Notes under the pieces: generated by a model | The model's input: the letters and a program-made list of their open reading frames with translations, nothing else | Told to the model about the DNA's origin: nothing | The model's database searches: none | Program-made: the position numbers and the translations under genes | Part shown: positions 28,201 to 35,266 of the stretch, piece after piece | Numbering within the stretch: the first letter of the stretch is position 1 | How the letters are laid out: every line of letters begins with the position of its first letter | Source of the DNA: Endomicrobiaceae bacterium | GTDB taxonomy: Bacteria; Elusimicrobiota; Endomicrobiia; Endomicrobiales; Endomicrobiaceae | Assembly: GCA_028711215.1 (NCBI GenBank) | Contig: JAQTSO010000011.1 | Span: 1-42,713 of the forward strand | Reading direction: 5' to 3' | DNA length: 42,713 bases

Positions 28201-29945
28201 TAATACTTATCCAGCATATCAAAATCATTTGTTAAATCCGTCAATCTGTCTACTACCGCATATTTTGAATATATATTTTTAAATTTATTAATTTTATTTA
28301 AAAAATAATCATAATTGTTTGCCGTTAAGTTATTAGTTAAATAATTTTTAAAAACATCATAAAAATCAGCCAGAAAAGACACTTCATATTCAGTATTATT
28401 TTTAGAAAAAGCCTGTCTTAAATTATTCAACAATGTTCTTTCTTCATTAACCAGTTCAACGGGATTTATGGAATTTGCCGAAATACTGCTGTTTACATAA
28501 ATATATAAAGTCGGATAATATTTTGCCAAATCTATTTTATACGCATCACTGACCGACTGTATATACTGAACTAACTTATTGGTATCTGAAAAACTATTCG
28601 TGTTTTTTACTATTTCGGCATATAGGCTGTAAGATATTTTGGATTTAACGGCATTTAAAAATAAATTTATTTCTGTTGATAATTTCTTATTGTTTATTTT
28701 TGCAATATTAAGATTTATATATTTATTTATATTCGGAAAGTTTAGCAAATCAACAGAAAAGACATTATCATAAATTTTAGGATTTTCATTAATATCTTTT
28801 GCCAGTTTAAACAGCAATTTATAAAACTTTGCGGAATCAATATCCCCATTATTATATTTGTCAATAATTTTATTTAACCTTAAATTCTTGCTAGCAGAAT
28901 ATTTGGCATTAATGAAATCAATATCGGATTTTATTTTTTGCAATTTAGATTTATAAAAATCCTGTTTGTCTATTATTAACACAAGTCTTTTTAAATTATC
29001 CTTATGCGTTTGTTCGTCTTCCAATCCTTTTAAAACAGACTCCTGATTGGTTTTATATGCAAAATACTCAGAACCTGTTAATCTGCCGTTTTGCAACAAT
29101 GCTTCAACAAGATTATTCCTTATTTTTGCATCCTGTATTTTGTAAAGCCACGAAATATCTACATTCCCGTAACCACCCTCAATAAATATTTGTTTAATTT
29201 TATATTGTTTATCTATTGAACCTAAAATATTATTTATATTTAACTGAACTGATGAATTTGAATGCAAATCCTGTATATTTACAACCAGAAGATCACTATT
29301 GTTATTAACAATTTCCGTAACCTTGCCGAAATCTTTTGAAAATAATTCATTCTTTTCAAAAGATAAATCGCCCTGTAAAACAGAAGCAGACAGATTACTT
29401 GTTAATACTGAAAACAAAAAACAACTAACAGTAAATATCGAAATTGTTTTCTTGTTAAAAATAAAAGAAAGCATATATAAAACATATGCTTTCTTAAAGA
29501 AATTCAATTGATAAATTTTAATCCAAAAAACTCTTAATAAACCCAAATATCTCAGTAAAAACATAAATATAAACAACAATACAAATGTTTTCGTCAAAGG
29601 AATCCGGATTACTTTATAATTTACAGATAATTTTTTGGTTAATACTACAACCGTATTGGACAACAGCAATACTTCTCTTGAAACTAAAATCAGTTTTTGC
29701 AAGTCTATAAAAGATTTTTTGCCGTTGTTGTTTACTGTTAAACTTTGAAAATCTTTAACGACAATATCACATATGTTAACAACATTATATTTCGTTCTTT
29801 GATATAGTTCATATTGAACTCTAAAAACATTTGAAATGCCGGAAAAAACATCATTTGCATTTGTTTTTTGTTCAAATGCAAATGAAATATTTATTGAAGT
29901 AAAAAACAACACCAAGGATAATATTGACACTGAAATCCTTTTCAT
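22236..29945 (-). CDS. giant multidomain membrane protein with HEXXH and CheR-type methyltransferase domains
   Basis: An uninterrupted 2569-residue protein with no full-length family I can name. N-terminus: signal peptide (1 to about 23), two hydrophobic helices near 118-138 and 152-182, then a signal-like end (NLSAS) near residue 188. About 215-660 resembles a ChaN/TraB(Tiki)-like fold: NIQDLHSNSSVQ (223-234), FIEGGYG (254-260), GGYHTKG (626-632). Hydrophobic helices lie at about 1060-1105, 1128-1160 and 1183-1205. A gluzincin-type HEVAH lies at 1473-1477 with later acidic residues (E1497, E1501). A CheR-like methyltransferase follows: FF motif upstream, FWSCGAATGEE from 1797, FYGTDNNK downstream. 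The rest, about 2000-2569, is unrecognised. No Shine-Dalgarno precedes the ATG. Giant proteins of this kind are known in Omnitrophota and Elusimicrobiota; the function is unknown. The start is the only long-frame ATG near the end of the ORF. Confidence 0.8.
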   Translation of the reverse strand: MKRISVSILSLVLFFTSINISFAFEQKTNANDVFSGISNVFRVQYELYQRTKYNVVNICDIVVKDFQSLTVNNNGKKSFIDLQKLILVSREVLLLSNTVVVLTKKLSVNYKVIRIPLTKTFVLLFIFMFLLRYLGLLRVFWIKIYQLNFFKKAYVLYMLSFIFNKKTISIFTVSCFLFSVLTSNLSASVLQGDLSFEKNELFSKDFGKVTEIVNNNSDLLVVNIQDLHSNSSVQLNINNILGSIDKQYKIKQIFIEGGYGNVDISWLYKIQDAKIRNNLVEALLQNGRLTGSEYFAYKTNQESVLKGLEDEQTHKDNLKRLVLIIDKQDFYKSKLQKIKSDIDFINAKYSASKNLRLNKIIDKYNNGDIDSAKFYKLLFKLAKDINENPKIYDNVFSVDLLNFPNINKYINLNIAKINNKKLSTEINLFLNAVKSKISYSLYAEIVKNTNSFSDTNKLVQYIQSVSDAYKIDLAKYYPTLYIYVNSSISANSINPVELVNEERTLLNNLRQAFSKNNTEYEVSFLADFYDVFKNYLTNNLTANNYDYFLNKINKFKNIYSKYAVVDRLTDLTNDFDMLDKYYSINNMRNGIFINNMLAGREITHDTPDLNKNIFQQAKEIIVVIAGGYHTKGIGQLLQDKQISYITIMPNVEGGIEQSEKYYKDIIREETNIETNALSFTVASSTNDFNQFKWGVVSGIQYLNKVYSKDNIEKVVESMKYLVKDKVILNFTEEKTEITVGDRKMVLLNYEGQMRTSEDIDKNKFQPTTNSINGFGINALFEKYPALDFSNDGLEFKLRNLEKFSITEIKGIDLAVIARLPSLFQEYLYETLPDAVKANAEKLSVQETIEKHDKTPKLLEELESMFIERTKATRDYLQLQEEILPMHLQILRDRVGDTQLFINPLKKDLKELLKSNINKVQYTYITAVLFFISAITEDFTDVVNMTDSKCDINLLKDFMAVGVVPVSAVEKYVDKEIEDGRINTAEREKRIALLIDIIYSKTPPASILGEEYKNVSHIWEWIYNLPFSSVISNFIKKAGIKSIAEKETFNQSISLGKKSALTILFDTVSSLASISGIVFGILTGTLPLIMISVLIYSLSRGVIFSTAHSKVTDKKDKVKLFGLGTGFTLISAIPVMIGFATLPVLVPVLFAIGQLLSAQIHKLYNTGLITAYMKGKKLSLNQILAAGLIIAVLAAGGIFANNYFENQYNIQYAEYMQLQQEIINLEKNNFDIIFLKYINSKNFTRQDINDVKILQEFFNANIDAGTQEKFIESLLYIRGEITSFDSVLMPTIDDSLFVFAWKEVLQSVDEIIADNLTFIEKDKALNAELMKVYSDDEISYLNILSLRNDTEGLIGIINSKKDMHYRFYAYMLLNAKDGTKAGALFNKDEMLQYLDAKYILREPSIKFIDIQNSFQWQALCGMMNFVTDAGEDYESILKDARIVKPGQAQISNANLSYVISGDNITTNPIFVAAHEVAHIRFLNILGINENIETYKVSELYAELEAVQVESKVSLEMRYTGDKTIKDINETTDEYSIAYIVIEEVRKAVGIDSANLLQDSIIEYLQGIKEVPAQNIQKTLKDVIEIFAGKVADREISEGNITSGSRQEKIQEIIDKLIGSVSSVTDSDSSLSSVDQLNTNPVKSAQANPYGLMGLLFSGAFLTTDKKKKLKQYKNLDYVISEFEKQPAFFKTIYKIKFKVMSDGLTASFKHGFFGKTETVFVPDTISKEEAYTIIRGLITEYVPTDFKGNVHYYTQFFKRDIRSTIYAPLFKHNENGQYGFVIEMLKDKIAKGDRTFRFWSCGAATGEELRTFAWLVRKALNELNENIDDWKLDFYGTDNNKTTAEIATNFKGKDYIDGRELTADTSGFNIRYIMLNHTNMTDLSNWLAWQKEEGGFDLICQQLNNPTLKAQQEAVTKEVMHKHSLYIHHNAIYNSSNELENIDKYFIENVDINSFLSDTSESKPEQKTGSANMRQKPAIFRFFKSLPDSILNIFTEKNEKSQKVGAVYRKIFADNIIYNDTEPQLIDGVMYTDIFVIDSVPDNNTVQKLNLKSAGLEINGNGVYIGLIKNTIYLYADNCSYDDIINCVKDSDVINRQIASSINDFYGKKLLPDNLDIIGVKLVSGEKETIKQQNNGLVEIEITSSGARTVYEIAGSYIDIITRYGFVVKESIFRYIDDFNVSKNQKERISDFINIIEQQKNISCQLVFSYETYKQLLADIGIDKFNDILLQAKSKNVLVYVLVQDNIKKNEIKKNTMLLGYVEIINGKYMITDSFTNDTTEALFGADSDTVQKIIALITSNISRQPIILKNSLLKKAINSEQDTTLSGILRDIFAFGKIQNIISAVKSKYTAKKISQTYSIKSLAESFDDKTVGELLRIYSDYVNITPENTNIRLKVYKEIVAMLSEKNKQLKQFFSFNDLADEVQTSKDEMFLEQIIFRISAANELAKNGRETGLKNQEYENVLAQAIKMRTFGLVNDIYDEIDNEFMQVISKNNEFERERILAEYLENNIGQLTQRAFAETEPDSKAVNTLIFLIPFAQANDIEIDITSLALKQHDIMINTRAILSAA

Positions 29946-29955
29946 ATATGCATTA

Positions 29956-29961
29956 AGTATA
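29956..29961 (-). promoter_or_regulatory. possible -10 box for the giant gene
   Basis: On the minus strand TATACT (29961-29956) lies 10 bases before the ATG. A fitting -35 is weak (TTTAAT at 17-base spacing, 3 of 6). If used, the start would be about 4 bases before the ATG. The gene also lacks a Shine-Dalgarno. Weak evidence on its own; it gains weight from the same arrangement at tmk and hpt. Confidence 0.3.
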
Positions 29962-30031
29962 ATACATTTTTCAAGATTATTAAACTGTTTGTCGGAAATT
30001 TCACATTTTTTTCACATATAAAATCGTAATT

Positions 30032-31075
30032 TTAAAAAGCTTCCAATATTGTCAAATAAAAACCTGTTGACTCGCTTGATGCGGCAAAATCAGTTCTCAG
30101 ATTAATTTTTGGATTTTTATTTAATTGAATTCTTAAACCAACCCCTGAAGAAATTTTAATTTGTTTTAAATTTACAGATTCAAAATCATTATATACATTT
30201 CCTATACCGCTGAATAAAGCTATCTGAAAAATATCAGTCGCTTTTATTTTGATTTCCGGCTGTAAAATCATTACTATTTTATCGACATATCTGCCTGAAT
30301 AAAAACCTCGCATATGATTAGCTCCTCCGAATGTAGATAACATTTGAACCGGAGGCTCTCCGTTTAACAGCCTGGAATAAATCTGGTATGCAAATAAAAC
30401 ATCTTTTTTGATTTCTATATAATTTCTAAAATCAATTACTGTTTCGGAATAATTAAAATTACTGCTGAACTGATTATTAAAAAGCACCCATGAAACATCT
30501 AATTTACAGCCTTTCTGCGGATATATATTATTATCTCTTGTGTCTAATGAAGCTTTAAAACCAAAACCCGACACAAGACCGTCAGTATCATAATTTTCCA
30601 ACAAACCGCCGTTTTTTTCATCTCTTATATGCAAATCCTGTAAATTATATTGGATGCCGAATTTTACATTTTCTAAAAATTTTCTGTTAAATCCGACTCC
30701 GAACCCGTATGCATTATTAATATAATCTTCTTCATCGTTAAAAACTGTTTTATTGCCGACTCCGTAAAATTTTTTTGTAAAATCGCTGTACAAAATAAAT
30801 CCGTCAATTATATAATTTTCATCAAGATATATTTCAGGACGCGCCGCAAATAAAAATTGTTTTTTCGTGGTTCCAAAAACAATACTGTTTACATTTGAAT
30901 GATATTTATCTTCCGTGTTTTTAAAAAAAACAATATCCGTAGCTCCAAGACCAAGGCCTGTTTCTTCGGAATAAAATATAATCGGCAGCACAACATTGCC
31001 CGCCTGTGCATATAAAACGGATTGCATAAAAACAAACAGACATATAAATATTATTAATGCAAATGTTTTGCTCAT
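30032..31075 (-). CDS. Omp85-superfamily outer-membrane barrel without POTRA domains
   Basis: A 347-residue protein with a signal peptide (residues 1 to about 25, cleavage near YAQAG) followed directly by a 16-strand Omp85/BamA-type barrel (surface antigen D15 domain). Marks are the repeated Phe/Tyr-rich strands, DTRDNNIYPQKG near the barrel middle, and MRGFYSGRYVDK, which matches the VRGF/Y lock motif of Omp85 loop 6. POTRA repeats needed for chaperone contacts in BamA are missing, so it is a stand-alone barrel; such short members may act in lipid or protein transport. It ends in F, as barrels usually do. No Shine-Dalgarno is seen before the ATG. It sits 40 bases after pdxJ and 86 bases before the giant gene. 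Confidence 0.82.
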   Translation of the reverse strand: MSKTFALIIFICLFVFMQSVLYAQAGNVVLPIIFYSEETGLGLGATDIVFFKNTEDKYHSNVNSIVFGTTKKQFLFAARPEIYLDENYIIDGFILYSDFTKKFYGVGNKTVFNDEEDYINNAYGFGVGFNRKFLENVKFGIQYNLQDLHIRDEKNGGLLENYDTDGLVSGFGFKASLDTRDNNIYPQKGCKLDVSWVLFNNQFSSNFNYSETVIDFRNYIEIKKDVLFAYQIYSRLLNGEPPVQMLSTFGGANHMRGFYSGRYVDKIVMILQPEIKIKATDIFQIALFSGIGNVYNDFESVNLKQIKISSGVGLRIQLNKNPKINLRTDFAASSESTGFYLTILEAF

Positions 31076-31115
31076 AGTTTAATACTGTACTTAAATAAAT
31101 TTGGATTAAATGCAA

Positions 31116-31838
31116 CTAATAATTGGATAGAATATCCTTCATATCTCTGACAGATTTTTCAAGACCGTCAAAAATTGACTGCGCAATTATGGCAAATCCT
31201 ATATTAAATTCGTTAAACCCGCCCAAAGCACAAATATTTTGCACATTTTTGTAATCTAAACCGTGTCCCGCATTTACAATAAGATTATTCTTTGTTGCAG
31301 ATAGAGAAGCTTCTTTTATTTTTTCAATTTCATCCAATATATTCAATTTTGATTTATAAATCTGTGCATATTTGCCGGTATGGATTTCTATTGCATCAGC
31401 CTGTATTTCTGCGCATGCTTCAACCTGCTCTATTTTAGGGTCAATAAACATACTGACTATTATTCCGCAGTCTTTAAGTTTTTTTACGATAGTTTTAAGT
31501 TTTTTCTTTTGGGAAAGAACGTCTAATCCGCCTTCCGTTGTAATTTCCTGTCTTTTCTCAGGCACAATACACACAGAATAAGGCTTTAAATCCAGTGCAA
31601 TTTTAACTATTTCATCACTTGCTGCCATTTCAAAATTAAGACGAGTTCTTAGCTGTTCTTTTATTGCATAAACATCGGCATCCTGAATATGTCTTCTGTC
31701 TTCTCTTAAATGGGCGGTTATTGAATCGGCTCCTGCTTTTTCACATATAGAAGCGGCTTGCAGAGGACTTGGAAAATTTTCTTTTCTTGCCTGTCTTAAA
31801 GTTGCAACATGATCAATATTGATTCCTAATTTTATCAT
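31116..31838 (-). CDS. pdxJ: pyridoxine 5'-phosphate synthase
   Basis: Condenses 1-deoxyxylulose 5-phosphate with 3-amino-2-oxopropyl phosphate to make pyridoxine 5'-phosphate, the last ring-forming step of the DXP-dependent vitamin B6 route. The 240 residues match the family. It opens with LGINIDHVATLRQAR; the SITAHLREDRRHIQD segment, the EIHTGKYA segment and the NAGHGLDY phosphate-binding segment are all characteristic. AAAGGATAATC precedes the ATG, and it follows glmM by 3 bases. PLP made by this route serves GcvPB, among others. Confidence 0.96.
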   Translation of the reverse strand: MIKLGINIDHVATLRQARKENFPSPLQAASICEKAGADSITAHLREDRRHIQDADVYAIKEQLRTRLNFEMAASDEIVKIALDLKPYSVCIVPEKRQEITTEGGLDVLSQKKKLKTIVKKLKDCGIIVSMFIDPKIEQVEACAEIQADAIEIHTGKYAQIYKSKLNILDEIEKIKEASLSATKNNLIVNAGHGLDYKNVQNICALGGFNEFNIGFAIIAQSIFDGLEKSVRDMKDILSNY

Positions 31839-31841
31839 TGA

Positions 31842-33182
31842 TTATCCTTTGATTTCCTGTTTTGCCAAACCTATTACGGACTGTGCCATCTTTTCAATTT
31901 CGGTTTTATCCTGACCTTCAATCATAACTCTTAGCAGATTTTCCGTGCCTGAATATCTTGCCAAAACCCTTCCGTTACTTCCAAGTTTTGATTCAATATC
32001 CCTGATAAGGCTTGAAGTTTTCGGAAGATTTTCGAACGGGATTTTTCTTTCAACTTTTTCGTTAATCAAAACCTGCGGATATTTTGTAAAAAACGAACTC
32101 ATATCTGACAATTTGACGTCTTTCTCTACAAGAATTTTAAGCAATTGCAAAGAGCTTAATATCCCGTCGCCCGTATCAAGTAAATTTTTAAATATGATAT
32201 GCCCCGATTGTTCTCCGCCTAAAATTGCTTTATGTTTTATTAAATCCTGATATACGTATCTGTCTCCGACTTTACTTGTGACTGTTGTAATATCAAGTTC
32301 TTTCATTGCTTTCAATAGTCCTATATTTGCCATAACGGTTACTACAAGAGTATTATTTTTTAACTGCTTTTTTTCTTTTAAATATTTAGCAACTATCGCC
32401 AAAAAATAATCCCCGTCTCTTATCATACCTTTATCATCAACACAAATTATTCTGTCGGCATCGCCGTCATAAGCAAAACCGCAAAATGCTTTTTTTGATT
32501 TAACAACTTCTGAAACCTGTTCGGTATGCAATGCCCCGCATTTTAAGTTTATATTTTTACCTGTGGGTTTATTATTTAAAATTATTAAATTCGCTTTTAA
32601 TTTTTTCAGAATATCTATTGCTATTTTATATGATGCACCGTTTGCACAGTCAACAACAATTTTTTTACCCTTTAGCATATTTGCCGGTACTGTCGACAGC
32701 AAAAATCTCTTATATTGCTTTATTATATTTTTACCCGACAAATTTTTAATTTTCCCGGTATTTGGAAATTTCTTTTTACCGTTTAAAAAAATCGTTATTT
32801 CTTGTTCTAACTTATTCTCAACACTATCAGATAATTTCATACCTTTTGAATTGAAAAATTTTATACCGTTATCATGGTATGGGTTATGTGACGCCGAAAT
32901 TACTACACCTGCCTGATAATTATTGGTTTTAAGAAGATACGAAACTGCCGGAGTGGGAACTACTCCGAGGTTCGTAACTTTGATGCCTGCCGAATTTATG
33001 CCTTTTTGCAAAAACTTAAATATTCTAAGACCGGACTCTCTTGTATCTCTGCCTATTAGAATACCTTTTCCTTTAGATTTAATGTTTTTTGCCAAAACAT
33101 AACCTAACAGTTCAATTGTACTATTATCAAACGGAAACTCATTTGCATTTCCTCTTATACCGTCAGTACCAAAGAGCTTCAA
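31842..33182 (-). CDS. glmM: phosphoglucosamine mutase
   Basis: Converts glucosamine-6-phosphate to glucosamine-1-phosphate for UDP-GlcNAc and so for peptidoglycan and LPS. The 446 residues have the family layout: opening KLFGTDGIRG, the phosphoserine loop ISASHNP with catalytic S98, the metal site DGDADR, the sugar-binding GGEQSGH segment and the C-terminal RYSGTEN phosphate loop. It starts with TTG, which overlaps the stop of the mini-CdaR frame as TTGA; GAGGAG lies 7 bases upstream. The overlap implies coupled translation. The gene order cdaA-(cdaR)-glmM matches the conserved c-di-AMP locus of Firmicutes. Confidence 0.96.
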   Translation of the reverse strand: MKLFGTDGIRGNANEFPFDNSTIELLGYVLAKNIKSKGKGILIGRDTRESGLRIFKFLQKGINSAGIKVTNLGVVPTPAVSYLLKTNNYQAGVVISASHNPYHDNGIKFFNSKGMKLSDSVENKLEQEITIFLNGKKKFPNTGKIKNLSGKNIIKQYKRFLLSTVPANMLKGKKIVVDCANGASYKIAIDILKKLKANLIILNNKPTGKNINLKCGALHTEQVSEVVKSKKAFCGFAYDGDADRIICVDDKGMIRDGDYFLAIVAKYLKEKKQLKNNTLVVTVMANIGLLKAMKELDITTVTSKVGDRYVYQDLIKHKAILGGEQSGHIIFKNLLDTGDGILSSLQLLKILVEKDVKLSDMSSFFTKYPQVLINEKVERKIPFENLPKTSSLIRDIESKLGSNGRVLARYSGTENLLRVMIEGQDKTEIEKMAQSVIGLAKQEIKG

Positions 33183-33307
33183 ATGAATACTCCTCTAGAA
33201 ATAACGGTAACATGCAACCAAAACAATAACGCCAAAACAAAAGCTATGAGCTTTAATTTCCAATTTCTCTTTATTTTTCTTTTAATTTTTTTTATATCTA
33301 TACCCAT
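33179..33307 (-). CDS. 42-residue CdaR-like membrane anchor without YbbR domains
   Basis: A short frame exactly filling the gap between cdaA and glmM: its ATG directly follows the cdaA stop and its TGA overlaps the glmM TTG start. The predicted peptide has a basic amphipathic start and the sequence NWKLKLIAFVLALLFWLHV, which resembles the N-terminal anchor of CdaR (YbbR), the regulator of CdaA encoded at this place in many bacteria. Full-length CdaR has several extracytoplasmic YbbR domains; none is encoded here, and the frame stops a few residues after the helix. It may be a functional minimal regulator, or a remnant kept for coupling to glmM. Its Shine-Dalgarno is weak. Confidence 0.65.
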   Translation of the reverse strand: MGIDIKKIKRKIKRNWKLKLIAFVLALLFWLHVTVISRGVFI

Positions 33308-34066
33308 TTATTCGCTCTTACCGACATAATATTGTTTAAGTTTTTTTAATATTTCTTCTCTTTCTATAAATGATATTTTACCTTCATAGCAAATTGAAAT
33401 ATTGCCGGTTTCTTCGGATATAATTATTACAACGGCATCCGTAACCGTGCTTAATCCTACCCCTGCTCTGTGTCTGGTACCGAGATGTTTATCTTCTACA
33501 TCGGAACTTATAGGCAAAACACATCCGGCTGAATGAATCCTTTCACTTTTTATAATTATGGCACCGTCATGTATCGGAGATTTTATTTGAAATATAGATA
33601 AAATTAACTCTTGTGTTATCAGCCCGTCTATACGGGTTCCGGTTTCGGCATAGTTTTTTAACCCCATTTCTTTTTCCAAAACTATTAACCCGCCTATTTT
33701 TGATTTACTCATGGCAACAACAGTTTCAACTATCTCTGATAAAAAATCATTATTCGCATTAGTGTTATTGGCATAAACAAATTTACCGCCTAATTTAGCA
33801 AGACCTAACCGTATTTCATCATTAAATACAACCGCAAGAATTACAACCGCACCCAGCCAAAATTTATTTAATAACCACGAAAGAGTTTCCAACTGCAGAA
33901 TCCCGGCTGCAACCGTTACAAATATGAGAATTAGAAGTCCCACAATTATTTGTGTTGCTCTGGTGCCCCTTACTATCAAAAGTATCCTGTAAAATATATA
34001 TGCAACAATTAAAATGTCTACAACGTTTACAAGGTATTTTGACCAAATATCTAAAATCAATTCCAT
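33308..34066 (-). CDS. cdaA: diadenylate cyclase CdaA
   Basis: Makes c-di-AMP from two ATP; membrane-bound. The 252 residues hold three N-terminal hydrophobic helices (about residues 14-80) and a DAC domain (about 95-240) with the signature D167-G-A and R198-H-R motifs. c-di-AMP signalling controls osmolyte and cell-wall balance, and the physical link with glmM fits the interaction seen in Firmicutes. The gene abuts folP without a gap (34066/34067) and is followed by the mini-CdaR frame. Confidence 0.95.
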   Translation of the reverse strand: MELILDIWSKYLVNVVDILIVAYIFYRILLIVRGTRATQIIVGLLILIFVTVAAGILQLETLSWLLNKFWLGAVVILAVVFNDEIRLGLAKLGGKFVYANNTNANNDFLSEIVETVVAMSKSKIGGLIVLEKEMGLKNYAETGTRIDGLITQELILSIFQIKSPIHDGAIIIKSERIHSAGCVLPISSDVEDKHLGTRHRAGVGLSTVTDAVVIIISEETGNISICYEGKISFIEREEILKKLKQYYVGKSE

Positions 34067-35257
34067 TTACACGCTCCCGACGGCATTAAAAAATTTTAAT
34101 GTCTGTACTATTTCCTTAACATTATGTACTCTTATAATGTCTGCTCCGTTTGCCACAGCAATAATATTTGCGGCAATATTGGCAAAAAATCTTTCTTTTA
34201 TTTCTTCAACATTTATAATTTTAGATAAGAAATTTTTGTTCGAAAGTCCTGCAACCAAAGGCAATCCCAAAGTCTTAAATTCTGTCAATTTTTTAATAAT
34301 TAACAAGTTGTTTTCAACTGTTTTACCAAAACCTATTCCGGGATCAATCATTATAGAATTTTTATTTATTCCGTTTTTTACGGCAAAATCAACTCTATCC
34401 GATAAAAATTTAAATATATCTAATATTACATCTTCATACTTAATATTTTTTTGCATTATCAAAGGATTTCCCTGCATATGCATCAAAATAACACCGACTT
34501 TATTTTTGGCAATAACCTCTGCCATTTTTTTGTTATATCCAAGAGCATAGATATCATTTATTATATCTGCTCCTTCGTTTATCGCAACTTGTGCAACTGA
34601 CGGTTTGTAGGTATCTACCGATATCGGTAATTTAGTTCTTTTTCTTAAAAGTTTTAATAATTTTCCGATTCTGTTAATTTCTTCTTTTTCAGATATAGGT
34701 TTTGAGCCGGGTCTTGAAGATTCTGCACCGACATCAATAATATCAGCACCGTATTCCTGCATATCTAAAGCTTTTGAAAGCAAAAGTTTTTCATCTGTTG
34801 TGCCGTCGCCATAAAAAGAATCCGGTGATAAATTAACAATACCCATCACTAAAGCTTTTTTGCCGACAGTTATTTTTTTATTACCACAGACAATATTTTT
34901 AATTTCTTTTTGTTTTAATAAATCTTGAAGTTTGACTGCCAAATCTTTAAGACCAAATGGTTGTTCTTTAAGTTTTGATATTAGCATTTCAATTTGGACT
35001 GTTGTGCCAAAAAGAACAACTTTTGAAGTACCGTTTTTAAATCTGGAAATATCTTCGTCGATACTTGAATCTGTTCCACACGATAATGATTCTTGTTTTA
35101 GAATATTGGCTGCTCTATTATCTATATCATCTATTACTATGATATTTCCAATCATTTTTTTTGGTAATTTTTTATGGGCAAATTTGTGACAACCGGTTGT
35201 TTTTATAATTTGTAAAGCTTCATCTGTATTTCTTGCCAAAGTCTTTCTAACTATCAT
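34067..35257 (-). CDS. folP: dihydropteroate synthase with N-terminal extension
   Basis: Joins para-aminobenzoate to the pterin diphosphate in folate synthesis and is the target of sulfonamides. The catalytic TIM barrel is at about residues 130-396 and carries the MGIVNLSPDSFYGDG signature (pterin pyrophosphate loop), DVGAESSRPG and the DPGIGFGKT segment. The first ~130 residues form an extra domain with ANILKQESLSCGTDSS and QPFGLKDLA, a pattern seen in ~400-residue DHPS proteins of some anaerobic lineages; its role is unknown. It follows folE by 9 bases. The other folate genes (folB, folK) are not in view. Confidence 0.93.
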   Translation of the reverse strand: MIVRKTLARNTDEALQIIKTTGCHKFAHKKLPKKMIGNIIVIDDIDNRAANILKQESLSCGTDSSIDEDISRFKNGTSKVVLFGTTVQIEMLISKLKEQPFGLKDLAVKLQDLLKQKEIKNIVCGNKKITVGKKALVMGIVNLSPDSFYGDGTTDEKLLLSKALDMQEYGADIIDVGAESSRPGSKPISEKEEINRIGKLLKLLRKRTKLPISVDTYKPSVAQVAINEGADIINDIYALGYNKKMAEVIAKNKVGVILMHMQGNPLIMQKNIKYEDVILDIFKFLSDRVDFAVKNGINKNSIMIDPGIGFGKTVENNLLIIKKLTEFKTLGLPLVAGLSNKNFLSKIINVEEIKERFFANIAANIIAVANGADIIRVHNVKEIVQTLKFFNAVGSV

Positions 35258-35266
35258 AAAGATAAC

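Noticed and set aside
34014-34550. 178-codon plus-strand frame across cdaA and folP
   Set aside because: It lies antisense to two well-supported genes and has no Shine-Dalgarno or family motif.
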